DNA of 64,000 bases from the NCBI GenBank assembly GCA_963733105.1, contig CAVTCB010000005.1:434001-498000 (forward strand), given 5' to 3'. Positions within the stretch are counted from its first letter, which is position 1. Every line of letters begins with the position of its first letter. The DNA comes from JAFAYN01 sp963733105. Its GTDB lineage: Bacteria > Gemmatimonadota > Gemmatimonadetes > Longimicrobiales > Longimicrobiaceae. Shown piece by piece: positions 7,505-15,559 of this stretch. A program made the translations under genes and the position numbers. The notes beneath the pieces are model-generated. The model did no database searches, was not told the origin of the DNA, and saw nothing but the letters and a program-made list of their open reading frames with translations.

Positions 7505-8551
7505 TTGGTGCGTTTCCGAGCCGGGCTTCCCCTGCGAGCTTCCCCGTTGAGAGCCGTCCTCCGCACTCCCCTTCCTCTCGCCCTCGCCGCGTCTCTGCTG
7601 GCCCTGGCCCCCGCGCCGGGGGCGGCGCAGTCGCCGGTGCGCTCCGTGCGCGTGGAGGCGGACAACGACGCCTTCAACTTCTGGGTCCCCGTCCCGCGCC
7701 CCGACCACGACTACACGCACGGCGCGCGGGTGGTGGTGGACGCCGACCGGGCCCCCGGGTGGGGGCGGCTCCTGCACCCGGGGCTGCGCCCCTGCACCGG
7801 CGCCGAGGGGGCGGAGGAGCGCTGCCTCGCCACCCGTTGCGAGGTGGGGCAGAAGATCTACACTCCCCGCCGCGACGCCCCCGACCCCCTTCCCGGGGAG
7901 CGTCCCTACGCGGGGTGGCTCTACGCCGGCGCCACCGCGCGCGTCGCCGGCCGCGCCGCCGAGCGGACGCTGGGAGCGGAGGTGGGGGTCACCGGGCGCC
8001 CCTCGCTGGGCGAGGCGTTCCAGCAGAGCCTGCACCGCCTCGCCGGCTTCTGGCGCCCCGAGGGGTGGGGGAACCAGCTCGCCTTCGAGCCGGGCGTCGT
8101 CCTCCGCTACGGCGGCGCCCGCCTCCTCGCCGAGCCGCGCACCGCGGAGGGCGTGCGCGTCGCCACCCTCGCGCCCGAGTGGGGCGCGGCGCTGGGGAAC
8201 GTGCTCACCGGCGCGCACGCCGGCCTCCGCGCCCGCGCCGGGTACGGCGTCCCGCACCCCTGGGGCGCGGGCGGGGCGGGGGAGGCGCGCCCCCCCGTGG
8301 CCGTGTACGCGGTCGCGGCCGTGCGCGGGGAGTGGGTGGCCCACTCCCTCTTCCTGGACGGCAACACCTTCCGGGACAGCCCCCGCGTGGAGCGCCTCCC
8401 CGTGGTGGGGGAGTACGAGGTGGGGGGAGGGGTCCGGGTCCGCGACCTGCGCCTGGAGTACCGCGTGGTGGCCCGCGGGCGCGAGTACCGCAGCGAGCCC
8501 GACGCCCACCGCTGGAGCACCATCTCCGTCTCCTGGCAGCCTCCCCGCTAA
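7505..8551 (+). CDS. LpxR-like lipid A 3'-O-deacylase family outer-membrane protein (DUF2219)
   Basis: 348 residues with a signal peptide (about 1-42, ending GAAQS). LpxR-family landmarks are visible: RVEADNDAFNFW (the N-D pair used in catalysis), DHDYTHGARV, QKIYTPRRDAP and ERPYAGWLYAGA, then alternating strands ending in FSVSWQP-like SISVSWQPPR, consistent with a 12-stranded barrel. LpxR removes the 3'-acyloxyacyl group of lipid A in the outer membrane; other family members have no known activity, so the substrate is inferred. The start is TTG at 7505, preceded by ggag 6 bases upstream; GTG at 7508 is the alternative. Confidence 0.85.
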   Translation: MVRFRAGLPLRASPLRAVLRTPLPLALAASLLALAPAPGAAQSPVRSVRVEADNDAFNFWVPVPRPDHDYTHGARVVVDADRAPGWGRLLHPGLRPCTGAEGAEERCLATRCEVGQKIYTPRRDAPDPLPGERPYAGWLYAGATARVAGRAAERTLGAEVGVTGRPSLGEAFQQSLHRLAGFWRPEGWGNQLAFEPGVVLRYGGARLLAEPRTAEGVRVATLAPEWGAALGNVLTGAHAGLRARAGYGVPHPWGAGGAGEARPPVAVYAVAAVRGEWVAHSLFLDGNTFRDSPRVERLPVVGEYEVGGGVRVRDLRLEYRVVARGREYRSEPDAHRWSTISVSWQPPR

Positions 8552-8635
8552 GCGCGCGGCCCCGGGAGGGAACCCGGCGCGGTACAAGAGGTCGTACGAG
8601 GACGACGAACCCCGAACGAACCAGGAGAGCGCACG

Positions 8636-9028
8636 ATGGCCGAGAGGGACGCGCAGGGCGTGGAGGGCCTCACCCCCGAGCAGTACCACGTCACGCAGGA
8701 GAAGGGCACCGAGCCGCCGTTCACCGGCGAGTACTGGAGCACCAAGGACCGCGGCGTCTACCGCTGCGTGTGCTGCGGGCAGGAGCTGTTCGAGTCCGGC
8801 ACCAAGTACGACTCCGGGAGCGGCTGGCCCAGCTTCTGGGCCCCGGCCTCGGAAGCCGCCCTGCGCACCGAGACCGACGACAGCTGGATCGTGCGGCGCA
8901 CCGAGGTGGCCTGCAGCCGCTGCGAGGCCCACCTGGGCCACGTCTTCGAGGACGGCCCCCGTCCCACGGGGCTCCGCTACTGCATCAACTCCGCGGCCCT
9001 GAAGCTGGACCGGGAGCCCGGGTCCTGA
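8636..9028 (+). CDS. msrB: peptide methionine (R)-S-oxide reductase
   Basis: 130 residues, normal length for a free-standing MsrB. The zinc-binding Cys pairs are CVCC (about residue 43) and CSRC (about 92); the catalytic Cys is in LRYCINSAAL near residue 118, and SGSGWPSFW and HLGHVFEDGP are the family core. It repairs oxidised methionine (R epimer) in proteins. A ggaga Shine-Dalgarno lies 6 bases upstream. The following GNAT and OsmC genes are close behind on the same strand, so these three probably form an oxidative-stress operon. Confidence 0.97.
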   Translation: MAERDAQGVEGLTPEQYHVTQEKGTEPPFTGEYWSTKDRGVYRCVCCGQELFESGTKYDSGSGWPSFWAPASEAALRTETDDSWIVRRTEVACSRCEAHLGHVFEDGPRPTGLRYCINSAALKLDREPGS

Positions 9029-9047
9029 GCCCCGGGCGGCCCCTCCC

Positions 9048-9623
9048 ATGCCCCATCCCGAAGCTCTCCAGGCCGGCCCCCGGGTGTTCATCCGAACCCC
9101 GAGGCTGGAGGACTGCGGGGAGTGGCTCGCGCTCAACCGGGCCAGCGTGCGCCTGTACCGCGGCTGGACCACCCCCACCCTCCGGCTGGACCAGCACGCC
9201 GACTACGTGGCGCGCTGCACCCGGAGCGACTTCGCCGGGTTCTTCGTGTGCCGGCGCGAGGACGGCGCCATCGTGGGCTCCGCCAACCTGAGCCAGATCT
9301 TCCGCGGCAACTTCCGGAGCTGCTACCTGGGCTACCAGGGGAGCGGCCCCCACGCCGGGCGGGGGTACATGACCGAGGGCGTGGGGCTGGTGCTGAAGCA
9401 CGCCTTCGGGCCGCTGGGGCTGCACCGCGTGGAGGCCAACGTGCAGCCCGGGAACGCCGCCTCCATCGCCCTGGTGAAGCGGCTGGGGTTCACCCTGGAG
9501 GGCTTCTCCCGGCGCTACCTCAAGATCGGCGGGCGGTGGCGCGACCACGAGCGGTGGGCCGTCCTGGCCGAGGACTTGCGGGCCGCGCGCCGTCCGCGGG
9601 CCACGAAGAAGAAAACCAGCTAG
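9048..9623 (+). CDS. GNAT N-acetyltransferase, RimJ/RimL type
   Basis: 191 residues with the RimJ-type acetyl-CoA fold: RTPRLEDCGEWLALNR at the start, the GAIVGSANLSQI strand, CYLGYQGSGPHAGRGYMTEGV (pyrophosphate loop GxGRGYMTEG-like), and the C-terminal VEANVQPGNAASIALVKRLGF. Family members acetylate N-terminal alanines of ribosomal proteins or small molecules; the acceptor cannot be told. It starts 20 bases after msrB and ends 15 bases before osmC. Confidence 0.92.
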   Translation: MPHPEALQAGPRVFIRTPRLEDCGEWLALNRASVRLYRGWTTPTLRLDQHADYVARCTRSDFAGFFVCRREDGAIVGSANLSQIFRGNFRSCYLGYQGSGPHAGRGYMTEGVGLVLKHAFGPLGLHRVEANVQPGNAASIALVKRLGFTLEGFSRRYLKIGGRWRDHERWAVLAEDLRAARRPRATKKKTS

Positions 9624-9637
9624 AGGAGGAGGAGCCG

Positions 9638-10063
9638 ATGCCGACACGCCGCGCCAGCGCCACCTGGGAGGGCGGGCTGCAGGGAGGGAAGGGGAGCTTC
9701 GAGGGGGAGAGCGGGGTGCTCAGCGGGAGCTACTCGTTCGGCTCGCGCTTCGGCGACGCCGGGGGCACCAACCCCGAAGAGCTCCTCGCCGCCGCGGAGG
9801 CCGCCTGCTACAGCATGGCGCTCTCCGTGGGGCTGGAGCAGGCCGGGACCCCCGCCACCCGCGTCCGCACCGAGGCCGCCTGCACCATCGAGAAGCAGGC
9901 CGACGGGTTCAAGATCACCACCATGAAGCTGCGGGTGCGCGCCCAGGTCCCCGGCGTGGACGAGGCCGCCTTCCGCCAGGCCGCGGAGGCCACCAAGACC
10001 GGGTGCCCCGTGTCCAGGGCCCTCGCGGGGGTGGAGATCGAGCTGGACGCCGCGCTGGAGTAG
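9638..10063 (+). CDS. OsmC-family peroxiredoxin
   Basis: 141 residues. The two redox cysteines of OsmC/Ohr proteins are visible in AAEAACYSMALSV and TKTGCPVSRAL, with NPEELLAAAEA just before the first, the usual arrangement for hydroperoxide reduction. The protein aligns in style with OsmC rather than Ohr (short N-terminus, WEGGL and GTNPEELL). It has a very strong Shine-Dalgarno (gaggaggagg) 6 bases before the ATG at 9638. Last gene of the msrB-GNAT-osmC group. Confidence 0.95.
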   Translation: MPTRRASATWEGGLQGGKGSFEGESGVLSGSYSFGSRFGDAGGTNPEELLAAAEAACYSMALSVGLEQAGTPATRVRTEAACTIEKQADGFKITTMKLRVRAQVPGVDEAAFRQAAEATKTGCPVSRALAGVEIELDAALE

Positions 10064-10093
10064 GGGGCGGCGCGCCGGAGGGGAACGGAAGAT

Positions 10094-10128
10094 GCGGCGC
10101 CTCCGGGAACGGGTCCCGGAGGCGCCGC
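10094..10128 (+). terminator. GC-rich hairpin after osmC, terminator-like without a T tract
   Basis: A 15-base-pair perfect stem (gcggcgcctccggga with its complement at 10114-10128) around a 5-base loop. No run of T follows, so it is either a Rho-assisted or a 3'-protecting structure. Confidence 0.5.
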
Positions 10129-10199
10129 CGCGCGTCCCGGAATCCGCTCCCTTTCCGCCGATCCCGGCGGCACGCGTCCCCGCCAGCCCGGAGGGAACC

Positions 10200-11039
10200 A
10201 TGGACCTGATGAAGCGCGCCTTCTCCTTCTTCGGCACCGGCTCCGGCGGAGGTGCGGGCACCCTCCCGGTCCAGCGGCTGGACCGCGCCGGGGTGGAGGA
10301 GCGGCTGCGGGGCGAGAGCGGGCGGAGCCTCGCCGGCCTCGACCTGAGCGGCGCCGACCTGTCCGGGATGGACCTCGCCGGCGCGGAGCTGCGGGGCGCC
10401 GTCCTCTGCGGCGCGCGCCTCGCGGGCGCCGTGCTGGAGCGGGCCGACCTCACCGGGGCCGACCTGTGCGGCGCCGACTTCACCGGAGCCGACCTCCGCG
10501 GCGCCGTGCTGCGCGACGCCTCCTGCATCCGCTCCGGCTCCGCCGCCCCCGCCGTGTTCGCGCGCGCGCGGCTCGCCGGGGCCGACCTCCTGGGCGTCGA
10601 GCTGACCCGCGCCGACTTCACCGGCGCCGACCTCACCGGGGCCCGGCTCTACGAGGCCACCCTCCACAAGGCGTGCTTCCGCGGCGCCGTCCTCGCCGGC
10701 GCCAACCTGGACGGCGCCAACCTGCGCCACGCCACCCTCGACGACGCCGACCTGAGCGGCGCCGACCTGTCCACCGCGGACCTGGCCGGCGTCACCGCGC
10801 GCGGCGCCGGGCTGGAGGGCGCCGTGATGAGGCGCGCCAACCTGGCGGGGGCCGTGCTGGAGGGCGCCCGCCTGGACGGGGCCGACCTGCGGGAGGCCGA
10901 GCTGGAGGGGGCGGTGCTGCGCGGCTCCAGCCTGCGGAGCGTGCGGCTGGAGCGGGCCAACCTGGACGGCGCCGTCCTGGAAGGGGCCGACCTGGAAGGG
11001 ACCGAGCTGTCCGCCGCCATGAACCTGGCCCGCGCCTAG
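10200..11039 (+). CDS. pentapeptide-repeat protein
   Basis: 279 residues. After about 45 residues with little repeat character, A(D/N)L-type pentapeptides (LSGADLSGMDLAGAEL, LTGADLCGADFTGADL, and so on) run almost to the C-terminus, with a break around residues 105-120 (DASCIRSGSAAPAVF). This predicts a right-handed quadrilateral beta helix. Some members mimic DNA and protect gyrase; others have unknown roles, and nothing here decides. Start ATG 10200 has a ggaggg site 4 bases upstream. Its TAG overlaps the TAG of apaG on the opposite strand. Confidence 0.95.
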   Translation: MDLMKRAFSFFGTGSGGGAGTLPVQRLDRAGVEERLRGESGRSLAGLDLSGADLSGMDLAGAELRGAVLCGARLAGAVLERADLTGADLCGADFTGADLRGAVLRDASCIRSGSAAPAVFARARLAGADLLGVELTRADFTGADLTGARLYEATLHKACFRGAVLAGANLDGANLRHATLDDADLSGADLSTADLAGVTARGAGLEGAVMRRANLAGAVLEGARLDGADLREAELEGAVLRGSSLRSVRLERANLDGAVLEGADLEGTELSAAMNLARA

Positions 11040-11419
11040 GCCTCGTACACCCGCAGCAGGAGCCTGGGGATCGCCGCCCGGAAGACCGAGCCGTCCGGGC
11101 GGCGGAACTCGTAGAATCCCTCCATGTGCCCCCCCGAGGGCGAGCGCAGCACGCAGAAGCTCTCGTACTCGTGCACCTCGCCGGGGCCGATCAGCGGCTT
11201 CTCCCCCACCACCCCCTCCCCCTCCACCTCCGAGTCCCCGCCCACCGGGTCGTGGATGTACCAGTGCCTCCAGAGGAGCTGCGCCGGCTGGTCGCCCAGG
11301 TTCTCGATGCGCACCTGGTACACGAACACGTGCCGGCGCTCCTCCGCGTCCGAGTGCTCGGGAACGTAGAAGGGCTGGGCGCTGATGCGGATCCCCTCGG
11401 TGTCCCGGTGGAAGGGCAT
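11036..11419 (-). CDS. apaG: ApaG-domain protein
   Basis: 127 residues, full length for ApaG. Typical features: VFVYQVRIENLGDQPAQLLWRHWYIHD, the GEGVVGEKPLIGPGEVHEY core and GHMEGFYEFRRPDG. ApaG has a fibronectin-III-like fold; it was linked to Co2+/Mg2+ homeostasis and is used as a substrate-binding module in F-box proteins of eukaryotes. The stop codon overlaps tail-to-tail, by 3 bases, with that of the pentapeptide-repeat gene, so there is no room for a terminator between them. Confidence 0.96.
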   Translation of the reverse strand: MPFHRDTEGIRISAQPFYVPEHSDAEERRHVFVYQVRIENLGDQPAQLLWRHWYIHDPVGGDSEVEGEGVVGEKPLIGPGEVHEYESFCVLRSPSGGHMEGFYEFRRPDGSVFRAAIPRLLLRVYEA

Positions 11420-11581
11420 GGCGGCTCGGGTTGGAGGCGGACGGGACGGACGACCCAACATCAGGCTCCGCCCCGGATCGTGCAAGGGCCCGCTGTCCTC
11501 AATGCGCACAAGGGGATAGATTCCGCGGGCGGCCGGCGGGGACCGGCCGGAGACGTGAACTCGAGAATCGGAAGCAGCGCA

Positions 11582-12580
11582 GTGGCCGACATCGCCATCG
11601 ACCTGGGAACCGCCAACACCCTGATCCAGGTGAAGGGGGAGGGGATCGTCCTGAACGAGCCCTCCGTCGTCGCCATCGAGAGGCGCACGGGGAAGATCCG
11701 GGCGATCGGCCTGGAGGCCAAGCGGATGCTGGGGCGCACCCCCGAGGGCACCATCGCCGTGCGCCCCATGCGCGACGGCGTCATCGCCGACGTGGACATG
11801 GCCGAGCTGATGCTCCGCCACTTCCTCCAGGCCGTCCTCCCGCGCGGCCTCTTCCGCGCCAAGCCGCGCGTGGTCATCGGCGTCCCCTCCGGGATCACCG
11901 AGATGGAGCGCCGCGCCGTCCGCTCCGCCGTGGCCCAGGCCGGCGCCAAGGCCGTCTACCTGGTCTCCGAGCCCATGGCCGCCGCCATCGGGGTGGGGCT
12001 CCCCGTCACCAGCCCGCGGGGGAGCATGGTGGTGAACATCGGCGGGGGGACCAGCGAGATCGGGGTGATCGCCCTCTCCGGGATCGTCGCCGACGCCTCC
12101 ATCCGCGTGGGGGGGAACGAGATGGACGAGGCCATCGTGGCCTTCGTCCGGAAGGCGTACTCGCTCCTCATCGGCGAGGCCACCGCCGAGGCCATCAAGA
12201 TCCAGATCGGCTCCGCCTCCGCCCGCGTGGAGCCGCGCGAGATGGACGTCAACGGGCGCGACCTGGTGTCCGGCATCCCCAAGGCCGTGCGCATCCACTC
12301 CGGCGAGATCCGGGAGTGCATCCAGGAGCCGATCCAGGCCATCGTGGGCGCCGTGCGGCGCGCCCTGGAGGTCACCCCCCCCGAGCTGGCCTCGGACATC
12401 ATGGACGAGGGAATCGTGATGACCGGGGGCGGGGCGCAGCTCCGCGGGCTGGACGGCGTGCTCGCGGAGGACACGGGGCTCCGCATCCACGTGGACGAGG
12501 AGCCGCTCACGTGCGTGGTGCGCGGCGCGGGGATGGTGCTGGACGACTGGGCCACGTACCGGGGCGTGGTCACCGAATGA
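11582..12580 (+). CDS. mreB: rod shape-determining protein MreB/Mbl family
   Basis: Actin-like ATPase that directs lateral wall synthesis. All actin-fold motifs are present: IAIDLGTANTLI (phosphate 1), VPSGITEMERRAV, EPMAAAIGVGLPV, MVVNIGGGTSEIGVIALSG (phosphate 2) and IVMTGGGAQLRGLD (adenosine). 332 residues from GTG 11582, which has ggaag 7 bases upstream; a GTG at 11555 is in frame but its ggag lies only 2 bases away. mreC and mreD do not follow; a family A element and then apt do, so this may be a second, unlinked MreB paralogue. Confidence 0.93.
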   Translation: MADIAIDLGTANTLIQVKGEGIVLNEPSVVAIERRTGKIRAIGLEAKRMLGRTPEGTIAVRPMRDGVIADVDMAELMLRHFLQAVLPRGLFRAKPRVVIGVPSGITEMERRAVRSAVAQAGAKAVYLVSEPMAAAIGVGLPVTSPRGSMVVNIGGGTSEIGVIALSGIVADASIRVGGNEMDEAIVAFVRKAYSLLIGEATAEAIKIQIGSASARVEPREMDVNGRDLVSGIPKAVRIHSGEIRECIQEPIQAIVGAVRRALEVTPPELASDIMDEGIVMTGGGAQLRGLDGVLAEDTGLRIHVDEEPLTCVVRGAGMVLDDWATYRGVVTE

Positions 12581-12583
12581 TTT

Positions 12584-12716
12584 GGGCGTGCCCCCGGCTG
12601 CGCCGGGGTCGGGCTGCGGCTCCGTAGGGCAGCAAACAACGCTGCCCAACGGAGTCGAGCCCCGCGCAAACTGCGCGCGGGTCTCGCCCCTCCGGGCTCG
12701 CATCCCTCACGCGACT
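12584..12716 (+). repeat. structured post-stop element, family A copy 2
   Basis: Begins 3 bases after the mreB stop, sense strand. Stems in order: GCGTG closing strand; I CCCCGGC/GCCGGGG; II CTCCGT+GGGCAGC with GCTGCCC+ACGGAG; III CGAG+CCCGCGC with GCGCGGG+CTCG around an AAACT-type loop; IV GCCC/GGGC; CACGC closing strand. Stem II differs in sequence from copies 1 and 3 at nearly every base but stays paired. Confidence 0.9.
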
Positions 12717-12754
12717 TCCTCGTACTGCCTTTCCCACCCACCCGGAGCCTGCCC

Positions 12755-13270
12755 GTGGAGCACCTGCGAGCCCTGGTCCGCGACGTCCCGGACTTCCCCA
12801 TCCCCGGCATCCTCTTCCGCGACGTCACCCCCCTCCTCCTCGACCCGCGCGGCCTCGCCGACGTCGTGGACCGCCTCGCCGGGGAGTACGCCGGCGCCGG
12901 GATCGACCTGGTGGCGGGGATCGAGTCGCGCGGGTTCATCTTCGGGGCCCCGCTGGCCCTGCGGCTGGGAGTGGGGTTCGTCCCGGTGCGGAAGCCGGGG
13001 AAGCTCCCCTACGACCGGGTGAGCCGGGAGTACGCGCTGGAGTACGGCACCAACGTCCTGGAGCTGCACTCCGACGCCGTCCGGCCCGGCCAGCGCGTCC
13101 TCCTGGTGGACGACCTCCTGGCCACCGGGGGGACGGCCCGCGCCAGCGCGGGGCTGCTGGAGGAGCTGGGCGGGACGGTGGCCGGGATCGCCTTCGTGAT
13201 CGAGCTGGAGGCGCTGGGGGGGCGCGCGGCGCTGGAGGGGTACGACGTGCTCTCGCTCATCCGCTATTGA
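12755..13270 (+). CDS. apt: adenine phosphoribosyltransferase
   Basis: 171 residues, standard length. Salvages adenine to AMP using PRPP in the cytoplasm. The PRPP loop is RVLLVDDLLATGGTARA (about residues 110-126); GIESRGFIFGAPLA and RKPGKLPYD are the Apt-specific flanking motifs. Start is GTG at 12755, with ccggag 10 bases upstream, giving the usual N-terminus (VRDVPDFPIPGILFRDVTPLL). Confidence 0.97.
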   Translation: MEHLRALVRDVPDFPIPGILFRDVTPLLLDPRGLADVVDRLAGEYAGAGIDLVAGIESRGFIFGAPLALRLGVGFVPVRKPGKLPYDRVSREYALEYGTNVLELHSDAVRPGQRVLLVDDLLATGGTARASAGLLEELGGTVAGIAFVIELEALGGRAALEGYDVLSLIRY

Positions 13271-13392
13271 GCGCGTCCGTCCTCACCCGTTTGCTCGATT
13301 CTTTCTAAGTAGCATTTTTGCATGGGGTTGGCACGAACTTCGCTAGGTGTCCCGGCGTCGAGGTGTTCCGGGAACCAGCGAATTCGAGGCCC

Positions 13393-14001
13393 ATGTACCT
13401 GTTGCGTAAGTATCTGGCGGTGGCGGCGGTGGGAGTGGCGGCGGCGGGAGCCGCGTCCCCGCTGCCCTTTCCCGCGCAGGAGACCGGCGCCCGCCTCCCG
13501 GGCGAGCCCGTCGGGCGGGGCACGGTGTCCCTGGTGGTGGACCTCTCCGACCGGCAGCTCCACGTGATGCGTGGCGGCGAGGTGGAGCGGTCGTACAGCG
13601 TGGCGATCGGGAAGCCCGAGCACCCCACCCCTACCGGGGAGTTCAAGGTGCGGCGGATGGTATGGAACCCGAGGTGGGTCCCGCCCGACACCAAGTGGGC
13701 CCGGGGGAAGCGCGCCCGCGCCCCGGGCGACCCGCGCAACCCGATGGGGAGGGTGAAGATCTTCTTCAGCGACCCCGACTACTACATCCACGGGACGCGC
13801 GAGGAGGACTCGCTGGGGTCGGCGGAGTCGCACGGCTGCGTGCGGATGCGCAACGCCGAGGTGATCGAGGTGGCCCGCACCGTCATGGAGGGCGGCGGCG
13901 CCAACCGCGAGCCGGCCTGGTGGAAGCGGGTCCTCAACCGGGTGACGCACACGCAGGAGGTGCGGCTCGCCGACCCGGTGCAGGTGACGGTCCGGGAGTA
14001 G
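13393..14001 (+). CDS. L,D-transpeptidase (YkuD family), secreted
   Basis: 202 residues. N-terminal signal peptide (MYLLRKYLAVAAVGVAAAGAA), then a YkuD domain starting at VSLVVDLSDRQLHVMRGGE. Catalytic region: YYIHGTREEDSLGSAESHG followed by CVRMRN, giving the HxG...S-H-G-C-x-R signature with the nucleophilic Cys. It forms meso-DAP to meso-DAP crosslinks or attaches proteins to the wall in the periplasm. Start ATG 13393 preferred over one at 13318 because it opens directly on the signal peptide and has gagg 4 bases upstream. A strong hairpin follows. Confidence 0.93.
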   Translation: MYLLRKYLAVAAVGVAAAGAASPLPFPAQETGARLPGEPVGRGTVSLVVDLSDRQLHVMRGGEVERSYSVAIGKPEHPTPTGEFKVRRMVWNPRWVPPDTKWARGKRARAPGDPRNPMGRVKIFFSDPDYYIHGTREEDSLGSAESHGCVRMRNAEVIEVARTVMEGGGANREPAWWKRVLNRVTHTQEVRLADPVQVTVRE

Positions 14002-14017
14002 CCCTCCCGGAATCCCC

Positions 14018-14055
14018 GGCCGCGGAGCCGGTCCGCGAGGACCGGCTCCGCGGCC
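14018..14055 (+). terminator. long GC hairpin after the L,D-transpeptidase gene
   Basis: 17-base-pair perfect stem (14018-14034 with 14039-14055) and a gcga tetraloop, followed by tccgcgtttcc. The T tract is weak but the stem is very stable. Confidence 0.7.
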
Positions 14056-14086
14056 TCCGCGTTTCCCCCCTCGTCCCGAGGCCGCC

Positions 14087-14398
14087 GTGCACCTGGTCCA
14101 CGTCCTCCTCCCCCTCCTCGACAACCAGGGGCGGCCGTTCGGGCGCGAGCCGTTCGACCTCGTGCGGCGGGAGCTGGCCGAGCGCTTCGGCGGCGTCACC
14201 GCCCACTTCCGGGCCCCCGCCCAGGGGGTGTGGCGGGACCCCGGCGGCGACGTCGCACGCGACGAGGTGGTGACCCTGGAAGTGATGGTGGCCGGCGCGC
14301 TGGACCGTGCCTGGTGGGCGGACTTCCGCCGCCGGCTGGAGGCGCTCTTCCGCCAGGACGAGGTGGTGGTCCGCGCCGTCCCCATGGAGCGCCTGTAG
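14087..14398 (+). CDS. small conserved-looking cytoplasmic protein, unknown function
   Basis: 103 residues from a GTG at 14087 with gagg a few bases upstream. No signal or membrane segment. The sequence MHLVHVLLPLLDNQG, then REPFDLVRRELAERFGGVTAHFRAP, VTLEVMV and the C-terminal LFRQDEVVVRAVPMERL, reads as a compact alpha/beta domain of ferredoxin-like type. I do not recognise a named family. It follows the L,D-transpeptidase hairpin and precedes the lower-GC island. Confidence 0.75.
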   Translation: MHLVHVLLPLLDNQGRPFGREPFDLVRRELAERFGGVTAHFRAPAQGVWRDPGGDVARDEVVTLEVMVAGALDRAWWADFRRRLEALFRQDEVVVRAVPMERL

Positions 14399-14457
14399 GT
14401 ATACGTTACGAAAAGCTGGTCTGTCGTACTACGAAGGAACTGCGTTGTGGAACCTGT

Positions 14458-15162
14458 TCAGACGACCAGGTTCCGGGTACGCTCTGCCAGCGCCGCATCG
14501 AACACCGCTGCCGCGGCGCCCTCTCCGATGCTGCGGAGTTGGCACGGCAACTCAGGTCGGGACGCGGGATAAACACCGGCGCGGATCAGGCGTGCCCGAG
14601 CGTCGTGTGTGAGATAGGAGACATACTGCTCGGCGGCAGCCTCTATATCACCCACTCCGCGCAGCTCATTCGTCAGGCGTTTGGCTCGCGCGGCACGCTC
14701 GTCCGCCTGCTCGGCAGACGGAAGCGGGATTCGGTCCGTCCAAACGTTCGAAAGCTGACTCCAGTACCCTTCCTGTTCACAAATCAAGACACCGTAGTGA
14801 AGTGCCCAGCCAAGGAGATCCTGCCCAGCCGCAATCTTGTCAACAAGGCCATCGGCAGCGTACGCGCGTAAGTCAACGTCCAGTGGGAGCGATCCGAAGT
14901 GGGGGGGGGCACCACGGTACACGACCAGTAAATCAATGTCCTGAGCAGCGCCTACGGGCCGGACGGCAGAGCCGAGCGCAACCATGGCGAGGATGGAAGG
15001 ATCGATACATAGCGCCTCAACCATACGGCGGGTCCATTCCCGCGCCTGCGGTGAAGGCCAGGAACGGATCGTCCGCTCAAGGATACGACTTGCCCCGGGC
15101 GGGTTGTCGCCGTGCGACGCATCACGTCGGTCGAAAGGCCCAACGAGTGTTCTACTGGTCAT
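14458..15162 (-). CDS. nucleotidyltransferase-domain protein (MNT-like), probable antitoxin partner of the adjacent HEPN protein
   Basis: 234 residues from ATG 15162. The pol-beta-type nucleotidyltransferase motif is at residues 62-79: ALGSAVRPVGAAQDIDLLVV, giving G64-S65 and D75-x-D77; a further Asp in LDVDLRAY could be the third acidic residue. The C-terminal half is helical and unassigned. Its start lies inside the end of the upstream HEPN-like gene (11-base overlap), so the two are translationally coupled. In HEPN/MNT pairs the MNT protein can AMPylate and silence the HEPN RNase; that role is inferred. GC content (about 60 %) is clearly below the window average, suggesting transfer. Confidence 0.75.
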   Translation of the reverse strand: MTSRTLVGPFDRRDASHGDNPPGASRILERTIRSWPSPQAREWTRRMVEALCIDPSILAMVALGSAVRPVGAAQDIDLLVVYRGAPPHFGSLPLDVDLRAYAADGLVDKIAAGQDLLGWALHYGVLICEQEGYWSQLSNVWTDRIPLPSAEQADERAARAKRLTNELRGVGDIEAAAEQYVSYLTHDARARLIRAGVYPASRPELPCQLRSIGEGAAAAVFDAALAERTRNLVV

Positions 15163-15559
15163 CGTCCTCCAAGTCCGCATCCAGGAGATCACCCACAGCG
15201 GAGACATATTCCTGGAGTTGAGCCACCAAGTCTTCCGAGTCGATCTCCGGGAGCAGAACATCTCCGTAGCTCGTCGCCTTCCTTGCCTGATTCAATTCCG
15301 AAAGCAGCTCCGACACATCCGGTAGGCCGTGTTTCGCCGCGAGTTCCTTTGCAAGTAAAGCCTTCTGCGCATGGTTCGTCGTGATCTTGGCGCCAAGATG
15401 CTCGGCAGCCGCTTTGACGGCTACTTCCAGGCAGTAAAAGCCGTAGATCGTAAGGTCGGACCAGTCAATTGGGTCCAGTGCGGCTGTTTGAGCCCGATCA
15501 AGGTGCGACTGGGCAAGCTGATACGGACTCGGTTGACTGCTGGGTGGCAGTGGCGTCAT
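15152..15559 (-). CDS. HEPN-domain protein, probable toxin partner
   Basis: 135 residues, all-helical. YQLAQSHLDRAQTAAL, then YGFYCLEVAVKAAAEHLGAKI and LLSELNQARKATSYGD match the layout of HEPN proteins that pair with nucleotidyltransferases. The usual R-x4-6-H RNase motif is degenerate here: R93 is followed by K-A-T-S-Y, so Tyr takes the place of His. Either the RNase is inactive or the motif differs. Low local GC. Overlaps the downstream nucleotidyltransferase gene. Could alternatively be a nucleotide-binding HEPN without toxicity. Confidence 0.7.
   Translation of the reverse strand: MTPLPPSSQPSPYQLAQSHLDRAQTAALDPIDWSDLTIYGFYCLEVAVKAAAEHLGAKITTNHAQKALLAKELAAKHGLPDVSELLSELNQARKATSYGDVLLPEIDSEDLVAQLQEYVSAVGDLLDADLEDDDQ

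Noticed and set aside
13275..13330. A possible promoter (TTGCTC, 17 bases, ATTTTT) before the L,D-transpeptidase gene
   Set aside because: The -10 match is poor and the patch also lies just after apt, where it could be a weak terminator; not strong enough to list.
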